Positions 1 to 5,191 of a stretch of DNA of 5,191 nt are shown here, piece after piece. Both the position numbers and the translations under genes were made by a program. Under the pieces are notes generated by a model. That model saw only the letters and a program-made list of their open reading frames with translations. It was not told where the DNA came from and ran no database searches. The stretch comes from Treponema sp. (GTDB lineage: Bacteria > Spirochaetota > Spirochaetia > Treponematales > Breznakiellaceae): positions 1 to 5,191 of the forward strand of contig JAITEW010000324.1 in assembly GCA_031281855.1 (NCBI GenBank). The letters are read 5' to 3'. The first letter of the stretch is position 1. Each line of letters starts with the position of its first letter.

Positions 1-870
1 AAAACCATGGGCGCCGTCTCCCTGGCCGGGGTCGATAAATCCCAGGGCATGAGGGCGCCGGGCTTTTTCCTGGCTCCCCGGCCAAATCCCTACCGCTGCG
101 CCTTCGGCAAGGATCACGACCCCTGCGACTGCGACTACGTGGACTTTCTGGAACGGATGATAAAGAACGAAACCTCGGGACAGTTGGCCGGCATTGTGCT
201 GGAACCCATACAAGGCTGGGGCGGCTCGGTAGTGCCTCCCGACGATTTCCTTCCCCGGCTGAGGCGGCTCTGCGACAAACTCAAATGCCTGCTCATCACC
301 GACGAGGTGCTTACCTGTATGGGGCGGACCGGAAAGATGTTCGCCGTGGAGCATTGGGGGGTAACGCCGGATATCACTACCTGCGGCAAGGGTTTCGGCA
401 ACGGCTTCCCGGTAACCGCCATGTGCGTCAGCGATAAGTATAAAGAAGCTGTCGAGCAGATTTCCGCCTCCTCAAGCTACGGGGGAAACCCCATGGCCTG
501 CGCCGCCGCCCTGGCTTCGATTGAGGTTATCCAGGAGGAGAACCTCTGCGAGCGGAGCGCCCATCTTGGGGAAATAGCCCTGAAACGCATGAATGAAATG
601 AAGGGGCGGCACAGGATCATCGGCGACGTGCGGGGCAAGGGCTGCCTTCTTGCCATGGAACTGGTGAAGGACCGGAAAACCAAGGAGCCTTTCGAGGACG
701 CCGGCAAGCGGGTGTATCAGCAGGCTTTTTCCAAAGGCCTCGCCTGGGTCCCGGCGGGCCATATACTCAGGCTCTCCCCTCCCATTATTATGGAAGACGA
801 CATGCTCCTCAAAGGTTTTGATATTATCGAGGAAGCGGTATACGACGTGGAAAAAGAATTCGGATATTAA
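1..870 (+). CDS. Class III PLP-dependent aminotransferase, 5'-truncated by the window edge
   Basis: This enzyme would move an amino group between an amine or amino acid and a keto compound, using pyridoxal phosphate in the cytoplasm. The frame is open from base 1 and gives 289 residues. It begins with KTMGA, the tail of the family's (Y/F)HGKTxGA block, so roughly 135-150 N-terminal residues are missing. Numbering from the first codon, EPIQGWGG lies at 68-75. DEV at 101-103 supplies the Asp that contacts the PLP ring nitrogen. K130 in TTCGKGFGNGFP is the expected Schiff-base lysine. SYGGNP at 159-164 matches the family TFGGNP phosphate-binding block, with Ser in place of Thr. The C-terminal small domain (GDVRGKGCLLAMELV onward) is complete. 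The family includes GABA, ornithine and many amine transaminases, and substrate cannot be read from the motifs. An oxidoreductase follows 19 bases downstream, which suggests one operon. The family call is firm; the substrate is unknown. Confidence 0.93.
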   Translation, partial: KTMGAVSLAGVDKSQGMRAPGFFLAPRPNPYRCAFGKDHDPCDCDYVDFLERMIKNETSGQLAGIVLEPIQGWGGSVVPPDDFLPRLRRLCDKLKCLLITDEVLTCMGRTGKMFAVEHWGVTPDITTCGKGFGNGFPVTAMCVSDKYKEAVEQISASSSYGGNPMACAAALASIEVIQEENLCERSAHLGEIALKRMNEMKGRHRIIGDVRGKGCLLAMELVKDRKTKEPFEDAGKRVYQQAFSKGLAWVPAGHILRLSPPIIMEDDMLLKGFDIIEEAVYDVEKEFGY

Positions 871-876
871 AAGCCT

Positions 877-884
877 GGGGAGGA
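877..884 (+). promoter_or_regulatory. Ribosome binding site that fixes the TTG start at 890
   Basis: GGGGAGGA lies five bases before TTG at 890 and just after the aminotransferase stop codon. No comparable site precedes the more upstream in-frame ATG at 818, which would put the start inside the aminotransferase gene. This is why the shorter oxidoreductase start is preferred. Confidence 0.8.
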
Positions 885-889
885 CGGGA

Positions 890-2020
890 TTGAAAACGGT
901 CAAATTTGGAGTTATCGGGAGCGGCCTTATGGCCAGGGAATTTGCCTCCGCCGCGGCGCGGTGGTGCCATCTGAACGCCGGGATTTCCCGGCCGGAGATC
1001 GTCGCCCTGGCCAGCCCCAATCCCGCCCATCATGCCTGGTTCGGCCAAAACGTCCCCTCGCTGAAACACACGTTTACCGATTACCGGCGGCTCCTGGAAC
1101 TGGACGAGGTCGAGGCGGTCTACGCCGCGGTTCCCCACGTGCTTCACGAACAGGTGTATACCGACGCCCTCAGGGCGGGGAAGCACCTGATGGGGGAAAA
1201 ACCCTTCGGTATGGACAAGGCCCAGAACGGCGCCATCATGGCGGAACTCGCCAAACGCCCGGAACTCTTCGTGCGCTGCGCCTCGGAATTCCCCTACTTT
1301 CCCGCCATGCAGATCCTCATCAAATGGATAACCGAAAAACGCTTCGGCAGGATTCTGGAAATCCGTTCCGGTTTCTGCCATGCCTCGGACCTGGACGTAA
1401 CAAAACCGATCAACTGGAAACGGCAGGCCGCCGCAAACGGGGAATACGGCTGTATGGGCGATTTGGGCATACACACCCAGCATGTGCCTTTCAGGATGGG
1501 CTTTAGGCCGGAGAAGGTATTCGCCAAATTGTCCAAGTATGTAACCGAAAGGCCCGACGGCAAAGGCGGCATGGTTCCCTGCGACACCTGGGACAACGCC
1601 GTCCTCATCTGCGACGCCAAAGACCAGGGGGGGAACCCCTTTCCCCTATATATGGAAACCAAACGCATGGCCCCCGGCTGTACGGACAACTGGTATTTTG
1701 AAATATACGGCCTTGAGTGTTCCGCGAAATTCACGACCCAAAAGCCCAACGTCTTTTCCTATACCGCCTCCTGGGGCAAGGAGCAGGCCTGGGCGGACAT
1801 CAACATCGGCTACAAGCCCATGGTTCCCGCCATCACAGGCCCCATCTTCGAATTCGGCTTTACCGACGCCATCCTCCAGATGTGGGCCGCTTTTATGGCT
1901 GAGTTTGAGGGGAAAGAGGTTTTCTTTCCCTGTTTTACCCCCCAGGAGACGGTTTTGTCCCACCGGGTATACACCGCCGCCCTGGAAAGCCACAAGCTGG
2001 GCAGCGTCGCGGCGGTATAG
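890..2020 (+). CDS. Gfo/Idh/MocA-family NAD(P)-dependent oxidoreductase
   Basis: This family oxidises or reduces a hydroxyl/keto group on sugars, inositols and related compounds using NAD(P). The protein is 376 residues from the TTG start, a normal family length. The N-terminal Rossmann fold opens with KFGVIGSGLMA (residues 5-15), the dinucleotide-binding glycine motif. EKPFG at 103-107 is the hallmark EKP motif, with K104 the expected catalytic lysine. GDLGIH at 190-195 supplies the usual Asp/His pair (D191, H195) at the start of the substrate domain. The frame stays open upstream to an ATG at 818, but that start would overlap the preceding gene by 53 bases and add a tail before the Rossmann strand. 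A strong Shine-Dalgarno site supports TTG. It follows the aminotransferase closely and probably shares its transcript, so the two may act in sequence on one substrate. The specific substrate cannot be told from the sequence. Confidence 0.92.
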   Translation: MKTVKFGVIGSGLMAREFASAAARWCHLNAGISRPEIVALASPNPAHHAWFGQNVPSLKHTFTDYRRLLELDEVEAVYAAVPHVLHEQVYTDALRAGKHLMGEKPFGMDKAQNGAIMAELAKRPELFVRCASEFPYFPAMQILIKWITEKRFGRILEIRSGFCHASDLDVTKPINWKRQAAANGEYGCMGDLGIHTQHVPFRMGFRPEKVFAKLSKYVTERPDGKGGMVPCDTWDNAVLICDAKDQGGNPFPLYMETKRMAPGCTDNWYFEIYGLECSAKFTTQKPNVFSYTASWGKEQAWADINIGYKPMVPAITGPIFEFGFTDAILQMWAAFMAEFEGKEVFFPCFTPQETVLSHRVYTAALESHKLGSVAAV

Positions 2021-2033
2021 CGCCGTCTGTTTT
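2009..2033 (+). terminator. Weak candidate rho-independent terminator after the oxidoreductase gene
   Basis: CGGCG (2010-2014) and CGCCG (2021-2025) can pair around a six-base loop that contains the stop codon, with one extra G-U pair outside. TCTG and then TTTT (2030-2033) follow. The stem is short and the T run is only four bases, so this is a weak candidate. It faces the right way to end the plus-strand operon; on the minus strand there is no T run after the hairpin. The gap to the convergent gene is only 25 bases (2021-2045). Confidence 0.3.
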
Positions 2034-2045
2034 GATTCCGGGGTA

Positions 2046-3191
2046 CTACAGGTATTTTTCCCCTTCCAGATACACCCCTTTAACCCGGATCGTGTCATCC
2101 ACAATAACAAAGTTCGCCCTGGCGCCTTCCCTGATGCGGCCGATTTCATATTCCATACACAACAGGGCTGCGGGGTTAATGGCGGCAAAGCGGAACACGT
2201 CGCAGATGCCCACCCCGGTGTGCTGCATCATATTGCGGCAGGCAGCGTCCAGGGTGAGGGAAGATCCCGCGATTTGTTCATCGAAATCGTACTTCAGATC
2301 CGGCGCGCCTTTGAAAGTAACCGGATCAGGTCCGTTGAATTCGGTACTGTCCGAAATAAGAATGATCCGTTCCCGGCCCTTGACCTGCAGAACCATTCTG
2401 AGCATCCAGGGATCCACATGGACTCCCTGGGAGTCGCAAATTATTTCCGTATACATGTCGCCGCAGAGAAGGGCGAATTCGTCCGGCCCCACACCGCGGA
2501 CTTCGGGATACCTGACTACCGCGCCGGTGGCGTCGTTGAAGTGGGTGATAAGTTTAAGGCCGTAACGGAGGAGAGGCTCAAGCCGGTCCGGATGGGCTTC
2601 GCTGTGGGCAACAGAAAAGACTACCCCTTTATCAGCGGCGGCCCGGACGTATTCTTCGATGCCTTCACGTTCGGGGGCAATACAGTGGATTCTGAAAAGA
2701 TTTTTGCCCGCTTCGAGGAGAGGCAAGTACTGGGTTTTGTCGATGGGCCCCTGCCAGGGATTGTGATGCTTGTCCGCCCCGTAAGCGGGGTTGAGGTAGG
2801 GGCCTTCCATATTGATGCCCCCTATGGCCCTGGAGGCGCCCTGTTTGGATTCAATGGCGTTTCGAAGGCTGTCGATGGCCCGGAGGTATTCATTTTTGGT
2901 CATATTGAAATAGAGGGCGGGCAGGATAAAGGTTTCTCCATGGGAAAGGAAATGAGCCGCCGCTTTTTCCGGTTCCTCATGGAACCAGTGGCCGCCGCCG
3001 CCGTGGGTGTGGATATCCACAAAACCCGGCCCGGTATACAGGCCTCCCGCGTCTATGCGCTCGCAGTTTTCGGGAATGGTTACCTTGTCGGCGGAACCAA
3101 AATCAACTATCTTTCCCTGATCGAAGAGAACCGCCCCGTCCCAAATGAGGCGGTCAATGAGTACCAGTTTGGTATTTACAATCGCTTTCAT
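2046..3191 (-). CDS. NagA-like amidohydrolase (N-acetylglucosamine-6-phosphate deacetylase family), divergent
   Basis: NagA enzymes remove the acetyl group from GlcNAc-6-phosphate in the cytoplasm to give glucosamine-6-phosphate. From ATG at 3191 the protein has 381 residues, a normal family length. An N-terminal beta segment leads into the TIM-barrel entry GPGFVDIHTHGGGG, where H61 and H63 form the HxH metal motif seen in Bacillus-type NagA but not in the E. coli enzyme. Further conserved positions are E129 in MEGPYLNP, H196 in AHSEA, H217 in THFND, H258 in DSQGVH, and D281 in ISDST, the likely catalytic aspartate. The substrate-side motifs are unusual: HFND replaces the common HLFNAM and DSQGVH replaces DG(I/L)H. 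An upstream in-frame GTG at 3218 overlaps the ROK stop, but the ATG has the better ribosome binding site and gives a typical N-terminus. It is probably cotranscribed with the ROK regulator. The family is firm; GlcNAc-6-P as the substrate is likely but not certain. Confidence 0.9.
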   Translation of the reverse strand: MKAIVNTKLVLIDRLIWDGAVLFDQGKIVDFGSADKVTIPENCERIDAGGLYTGPGFVDIHTHGGGGHWFHEEPEKAAAHFLSHGETFILPALYFNMTKNEYLRAIDSLRNAIESKQGASRAIGGINMEGPYLNPAYGADKHHNPWQGPIDKTQYLPLLEAGKNLFRIHCIAPEREGIEEYVRAAADKGVVFSVAHSEAHPDRLEPLLRYGLKLITHFNDATGAVVRYPEVRGVGPDEFALLCGDMYTEIICDSQGVHVDPWMLRMVLQVKGRERIILISDSTEFNGPDPVTFKGAPDLKYDFDEQIAGSSLTLDAACRNMMQHTGVGICDVFRFAAINPAALLCMEYEIGRIREGARANFVIVDDTIRVKGVYLEGEKYL

Positions 3192-3199
3192 GGCTCTTT

Positions 3200-3205
3200 T
3201 CCTTT
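3200..3205 (-). promoter_or_regulatory. Ribosome binding site supporting the ATG start of the NagA-like gene
   Basis: On the minus strand AAAGGA sits eight bases before ATG at 3191. The alternative GTG at 3218 has no recognisable Shine-Dalgarno sequence before it. This site decides the start, leaving 23 bases between the ROK stop codon and the NagA-like start. Confidence 0.7.
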
Positions 3206-3214
3206 GAATGAATC

Positions 3215-4498
3215 TCACGCCAGGACCAATGTCTTCCGGGCGCCGTTTTGCCCGTTTTGTATAGCGGCAAAATATGAATTCTCCGTATTCAATATGCAGG
3301 ATATGCCGGCGCCCCAGGCTGAAGCGCCGCCTCCTAATTCCGAGACGGTTATTTCCACATCGTCCAGGATCTGTTTCATGCAGTTACTGTTGATGGTTTC
3401 CGTAACAGCCTTGAGCAAGATTTCATTGTCTTGAATGAGCCTGCCTCCAATTATGAGACGGCTGGGGTTGAAAAAACTGATGGTGTTTGAAAGACCTATG
3501 CCGATATATGTACCGGCGTACCTGAGCAAGCCGGCGCAGCAGGAATCTCCCAGATTAGCCGCCAGGATCACCTGCCTGAAATTAACCCCTTCCGGGGAAC
3601 CGCCGCTGGTTTCCCAAAGCAGGCTGTCGGGGTGTTCCTTCATTACCACCTGGGCGTCCCTGCTCAATGCCCAGCCCGCTGCGAAAGACTCTATACAGCC
3701 GCGGGAACCGCAGGTGCATGGAGGACCGTTCACGTCCACAATGGTGTGTCCCACTTCGCCGCTCTTTCCCGCGCTTCCCCTGAATATTTTCCTGTCTATA
3801 ACGATGCCGCAGCCGATTCCGAAACCCAAATCCGCCACGATAAAGTCGCGGCAGCCCCTGCCTTTACCGAACCACAATTCAGCCAGGGCCATGAGCCTGG
3901 AACTGTCGTCCACGCAGATCGGCACATTGTAACGCTCCTGAAACATTCCTTGAATGGGAATGTTTTGCCATTTGGGAAAATTTTCGCTGGTTACCGACCC
4001 CAGGGAAGAGGCTACAAAACCGGGAAAAGAAATGCCGATACCGCTTAAATCGTATTCCTTGAGGCCCGCATCTTTGAGCAGGTTCCCCATGAGGTAGGCG
4101 CAGAGTTTCATCAAGGTGTCAGGTTCCATGCCGTTATGGACTTCAATATTGCCGGAAACAATCTGTTTCCCGGAAAAGTCCACCAGTACTCCCGAAAGAT
4201 GGGTTCCCCCCAGATCTATCCCGGCATAACGTCCATAGTTTCCGTTGATATCCAGGATTTCCTTTGGCCTCCCGGCGCCATCGGCCTGACGGGAGGTTAT
4301 ATGGATCATCCCCTTCTCCAAAAGGCCGTTAACGATATTCAAAACCGTCTTTTTGTCCAAATTAGTCTGTTCCGCCAGATCCTGCCGTGAAAAGTTTTCA
4401 TTTTGCCTCAGGGTTTCCAAAATCCTGGCGGTATTCCGGCTCCGCAGATAACTCTGATCCCCCTTTTCAGGTATGCTGTCTTTTTTTTCTGTCCACAT
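3215..4498 (-). CDS. ROK-family transcriptional regulator (NagC/XylR type)
   Basis: This is a DNA-binding repressor whose C-terminal domain is a sugar-kinase-like sensor. The protein has 427 residues. LRSRNTARILETL (18-30) opens the winged helix-turn-helix, with the HTH at about 36-62 and the wing ending at GAGRP (74-78). The ROK domain begins with GIDLGGT (93-99). H251, C261, C263 and C268 (CTCGSRGCIE) form the ROK zinc site and correspond in pattern to the zinc ligands of E. coli Mlc. D198 in VDDSS stands where ROK kinases have the catalytic Asp. The second phosphate motif reads DLGFGIGCG, where kinases usually have LGTG, which fits a regulator rather than an active kinase. The start is ATG at 4498; AAGGAG lies upstream with a long 13-base spacer, and no other usable start is near. 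The NagA-like gene lies directly downstream, so the regulator probably controls its own operon in response to an amino-sugar phosphate or related ligand. Confidence 0.94.
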   Translation of the reverse strand: MWTEKKDSIPEKGDQSYLRSRNTARILETLRQNENFSRQDLAEQTNLDKKTVLNIVNGLLEKGMIHITSRQADGAGRPKEILDINGNYGRYAGIDLGGTHLSGVLVDFSGKQIVSGNIEVHNGMEPDTLMKLCAYLMGNLLKDAGLKEYDLSGIGISFPGFVASSLGSVTSENFPKWQNIPIQGMFQERYNVPICVDDSSRLMALAELWFGKGRGCRDFIVADLGFGIGCGIVIDRKIFRGSAGKSGEVGHTIVDVNGPPCTCGSRGCIESFAAGWALSRDAQVVMKEHPDSLLWETSGGSPEGVNFRQVILAANLGDSCCAGLLRYAGTYIGIGLSNTISFFNPSRLIIGGRLIQDNEILLKAVTETINSNCMKQILDDVEITVSELGGGASAWGAGISCILNTENSYFAAIQNGQNGARKTLVLA

Positions 4499-4511
4499 GC
4501 GTATAAAACAT

Positions 4512-4517
4512 CTCCTT
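4512..4517 (-). promoter_or_regulatory. Ribosome binding site of the ROK gene, unusually far from the start
   Basis: AAGGAG on the minus strand is a strong Shine-Dalgarno match, but 13 bases separate it from ATG at 4498, more than the usual 5-9. No in-frame ATG, GTG or TTG lies between the site and that ATG. Initiation may be weaker than the motif suggests, which would suit a low-abundance repressor; that last point is inference. Confidence 0.6.
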
Positions 4518-4523
4518 CTATGT

Positions 4524-4552
4524 ATACTAATTTAGTGAGTTTAGGTTTTTAA
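4524..4552 (-). promoter_or_regulatory. Candidate promoter for the ROK/NagA-like operon
   Basis: In an AT-rich stretch the minus strand shows TTAAAA (4547-4552), a 17-base spacer, then TAGTAT (4524-4529). Both boxes are only partial matches to sigma-70 consensus. The placement is right, about 25 bases before the start of the ROK coding sequence and just upstream of its ribosome binding site. An 11-base palindrome overlaps the -10 box. Confidence 0.35.
4526..4536. promoter_or_regulatory. Candidate operator palindrome in the divergent region
   Basis: ACTAATTTAGT is a perfect odd-length palindrome (ACTAA, central T, TTAGT). It overlaps the candidate -10 box of the ROK gene, where a repressor could act. 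TTTAG recurs nine bases on (4531-4535 and 4540-4544). ROK repressors bind AT-rich inverted repeats, so autoregulation is plausible. However, a palindrome this short and AT-rich can arise by chance, and it is not a match to a known NagC site. Confidence 0.3.
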
Positions 4553-4587
4553 GTAAATCACCGGGTTTTGAAACAGGCCCATTTATC

Positions 4588-4616
4588 TTGACAATCCTCA
4601 ATTTTGTATTTACTTT
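4588..4616 (+). promoter_or_regulatory. Candidate sigma-70 promoter for the MFS permease gene
   Basis: A perfect TTGACA (-35) lies at 4588-4593, followed by exactly 17 bases and TACTTT (4611-4616), which keeps the three most conserved -10 positions (T1, A2, T6). Transcription would start near 4623, giving a leader of about 105 bases before the permease start. This is the best promoter-like sequence in the window. Confidence 0.55.
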
Positions 4617-4640
4617 ATTCATGTCCGTGCGGAGAGTCTA

Positions 4641-4728
4641 ATACCCGGGAACCCGCTCACCGGTTCGCTGGGGAGCTTCAGGGCGAGGTTGTCGATTCAG
4701 CATGAGGGTTCGCGCGGCTGTTAGTTAT
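4641..4728 (+). other. GC-rich leader upstream of the permease, with a possible hairpin
   Basis: After the AT-rich promoter zone, composition turns sharply GC-rich up to the permease start. GCTCACC (4655-4661) can pair with GGGGAGC (4670-4676), with one A-G mismatch, around an eight-base loop. GGTTCGC occurs twice (4662-4668 and 4707-4713). The stretch is open in the permease frame back to a TAA at 4639-4641, but the only start codon in it is ATG at 4702. I recognise no known riboswitch or tRNA here. Its role is unknown. Confidence 0.3.
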
Positions 4729-5191
4729 ATGAATATATCAATACATTATAAAAAGCTGCTGCTTTTAATCAGCGGAACGACCATACTCCTTTTCATGGGG
4801 CTTATTTATGCATGGTCCATAATGGCCCTGCCGTTGGAGCGGCAATTTTCCTGGACCAGGGACAAAACTACTCTTGTTTTCGTCGCGGTTATGGTCTTTT
4901 TCACCAGCGGACTGATTCTAACCGGGTTCATCTCGAAATACGTTTCGCCCAAAACATGCCTGCGGATTTCGGGGCTGTTGATCTTTGCAGGTTTTGCTAT
5001 TGCCTCCAGGATACAAACTCTGGCCGGGATGTGTTTCAGCTACAGCCTTTTTTGCGGTCTCGGAATCGGAATCACGTACAATACCGTTCTAAGTACCACG
5101 TTATTATGGTTCCCTGAAAAGACGGGCTTTGCCTCAGGTTTTTTGCTTGCCGGGTTCGGTTTAGGCAGCTCCGTTTTGGGTCCTATAGATC
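4729..5191 (+). CDS. MFS permease of the oxalate/formate antiporter (OFA) type, 3'-truncated by the window edge
   Basis: This inner-membrane carrier probably moves a small carboxylate or related solute. The 154 codons present cover about the first five of an expected twelve membrane helices, at roughly residues 10-31, 48-68, 80-96, 99-127 and 134-151. MGLIYAWSIMALPLE (23-37) followed by FSWTR is the typical OFA first-helix block, and GLGIGITYNTVLSTTLLWFP (110-129) is the typical helix-4 block, followed by GFASGFLLAGFGLGS. The start at 4729 gives a short basic N-terminus (HYKK) as usual for the family. An in-frame ATG at 4702 would add nine residues. Neither start has a good Shine-Dalgarno sequence at normal spacing: GAGG lies 13 bases before 4702, and nothing clear lies before 4729. 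The gene diverges from the ROK regulator and may share its control. The OFA subfamily includes many carriers of unknown substrate, so oxalate should not be assumed. Confidence 0.85.
   Translation, partial: MNISIHYKKLLLLISGTTILLFMGLIYAWSIMALPLERQFSWTRDKTTLVFVAVMVFFTSGLILTGFISKYVSPKTCLRISGLLIFAGFAIASRIQTLAGMCFSYSLFCGLGIGITYNTVLSTTLLWFPEKTGFASGFLLAGFGLGSSVLGPID

Noticed and set aside
818..889. Upstream ATG start for the oxidoreductase, overlapping the aminotransferase end
   Set aside because: The added 24 residues precede the normal N-terminal Rossmann strand and there is no ribosome site, whereas TTG at 890 has GGGGAGGA at good spacing.
2039..2065. GGGG/CCCC pairing at the end of the NagA-like gene as a minus-strand terminator
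   Set aside because: The stem is only four base pairs around a long loop, and no T run follows on the minus strand.
1698..3434. A 578-codon plus-strand reading frame lying antisense to the NagA-like gene and part of the ROK gene
   Set aside because: It overlaps three genes with clear family motifs in other frames, its product shows no recognisable domain or motif, and it has no convincing start signal. Long antisense frames are common in GC-rich coding DNA.
4626..4720. GTGCG and the GC-rich stretch considered as a group II intron end or tRNA-like element
   Set aside because: Only the five-base GTGCG resembles an intron 5' end. There is no domain V, no reverse transcriptase, no cloverleaf with CCA-side pairing, and the permease gene starts within 110 bases.
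4812..5117. A 101-codon plus-strand frame inside the permease region
   Set aside because: It is out of frame with a clear OFA-type membrane protein, and its translation has no membrane pattern or recognisable motif.

Overview
The window reads as ordinary bacterial chromosome with moderately high GC and tightly packed genes. It holds five protein-coding genes, two of them cut by the window edges, and no RNA genes, insertion sequences or CRISPR arrays that I can see. The families present are a class III aminotransferase, a Gfo/Idh/MocA oxidoreductase, a NagA-type deacetylase, a ROK repressor and an OFA-type MFS permease. Together they suit an anaerobic or gut-associated sugar user such as a spirochaete or a Firmicute. 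Nothing in the sequence fixes the taxon, so this is only an impression.

Layout. Positions 1-870 (+) are the C-terminal two thirds of a PLP-dependent class III aminotransferase. After 19 bases, a 376-residue Gfo/Idh/MocA oxidoreductase follows on the same strand (890-2020, TTG start), almost certainly in the same operon. It ends 25 bases from the end of a convergent minus-strand pair. That pair reads right to left: a ROK-family regulator (4498-3215), then a divergent NagA-like amidohydrolase (3191-2046). A 230-base divergent intergenic region (4499-4728) carries a candidate promoter in each direction, a palindrome that could be an operator, and a GC-rich leader. On the plus strand from 4729, an oxalate/formate-antiporter-type MFS permease begins and runs off the right edge.

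How they may work together. The ROK regulator and NagA-like enzyme form a recognisable amino-sugar module: a sugar-responsive repressor and a deacetylase for an N-acetylated sugar phosphate. The aminotransferase/oxidoreductase pair is the sort of enzyme couple that interconverts hydroxyl, keto and amino groups on sugars or cyclitols. I infer, without proof, a locus handling an amino sugar or aminocyclitol, with the permease possibly moving a substrate or organic-acid product. The deacetylase keeps the metal and catalytic residues of NagA but departs from the usual substrate-side motifs, so its substrate may not be plain GlcNAc-6-phosphate.
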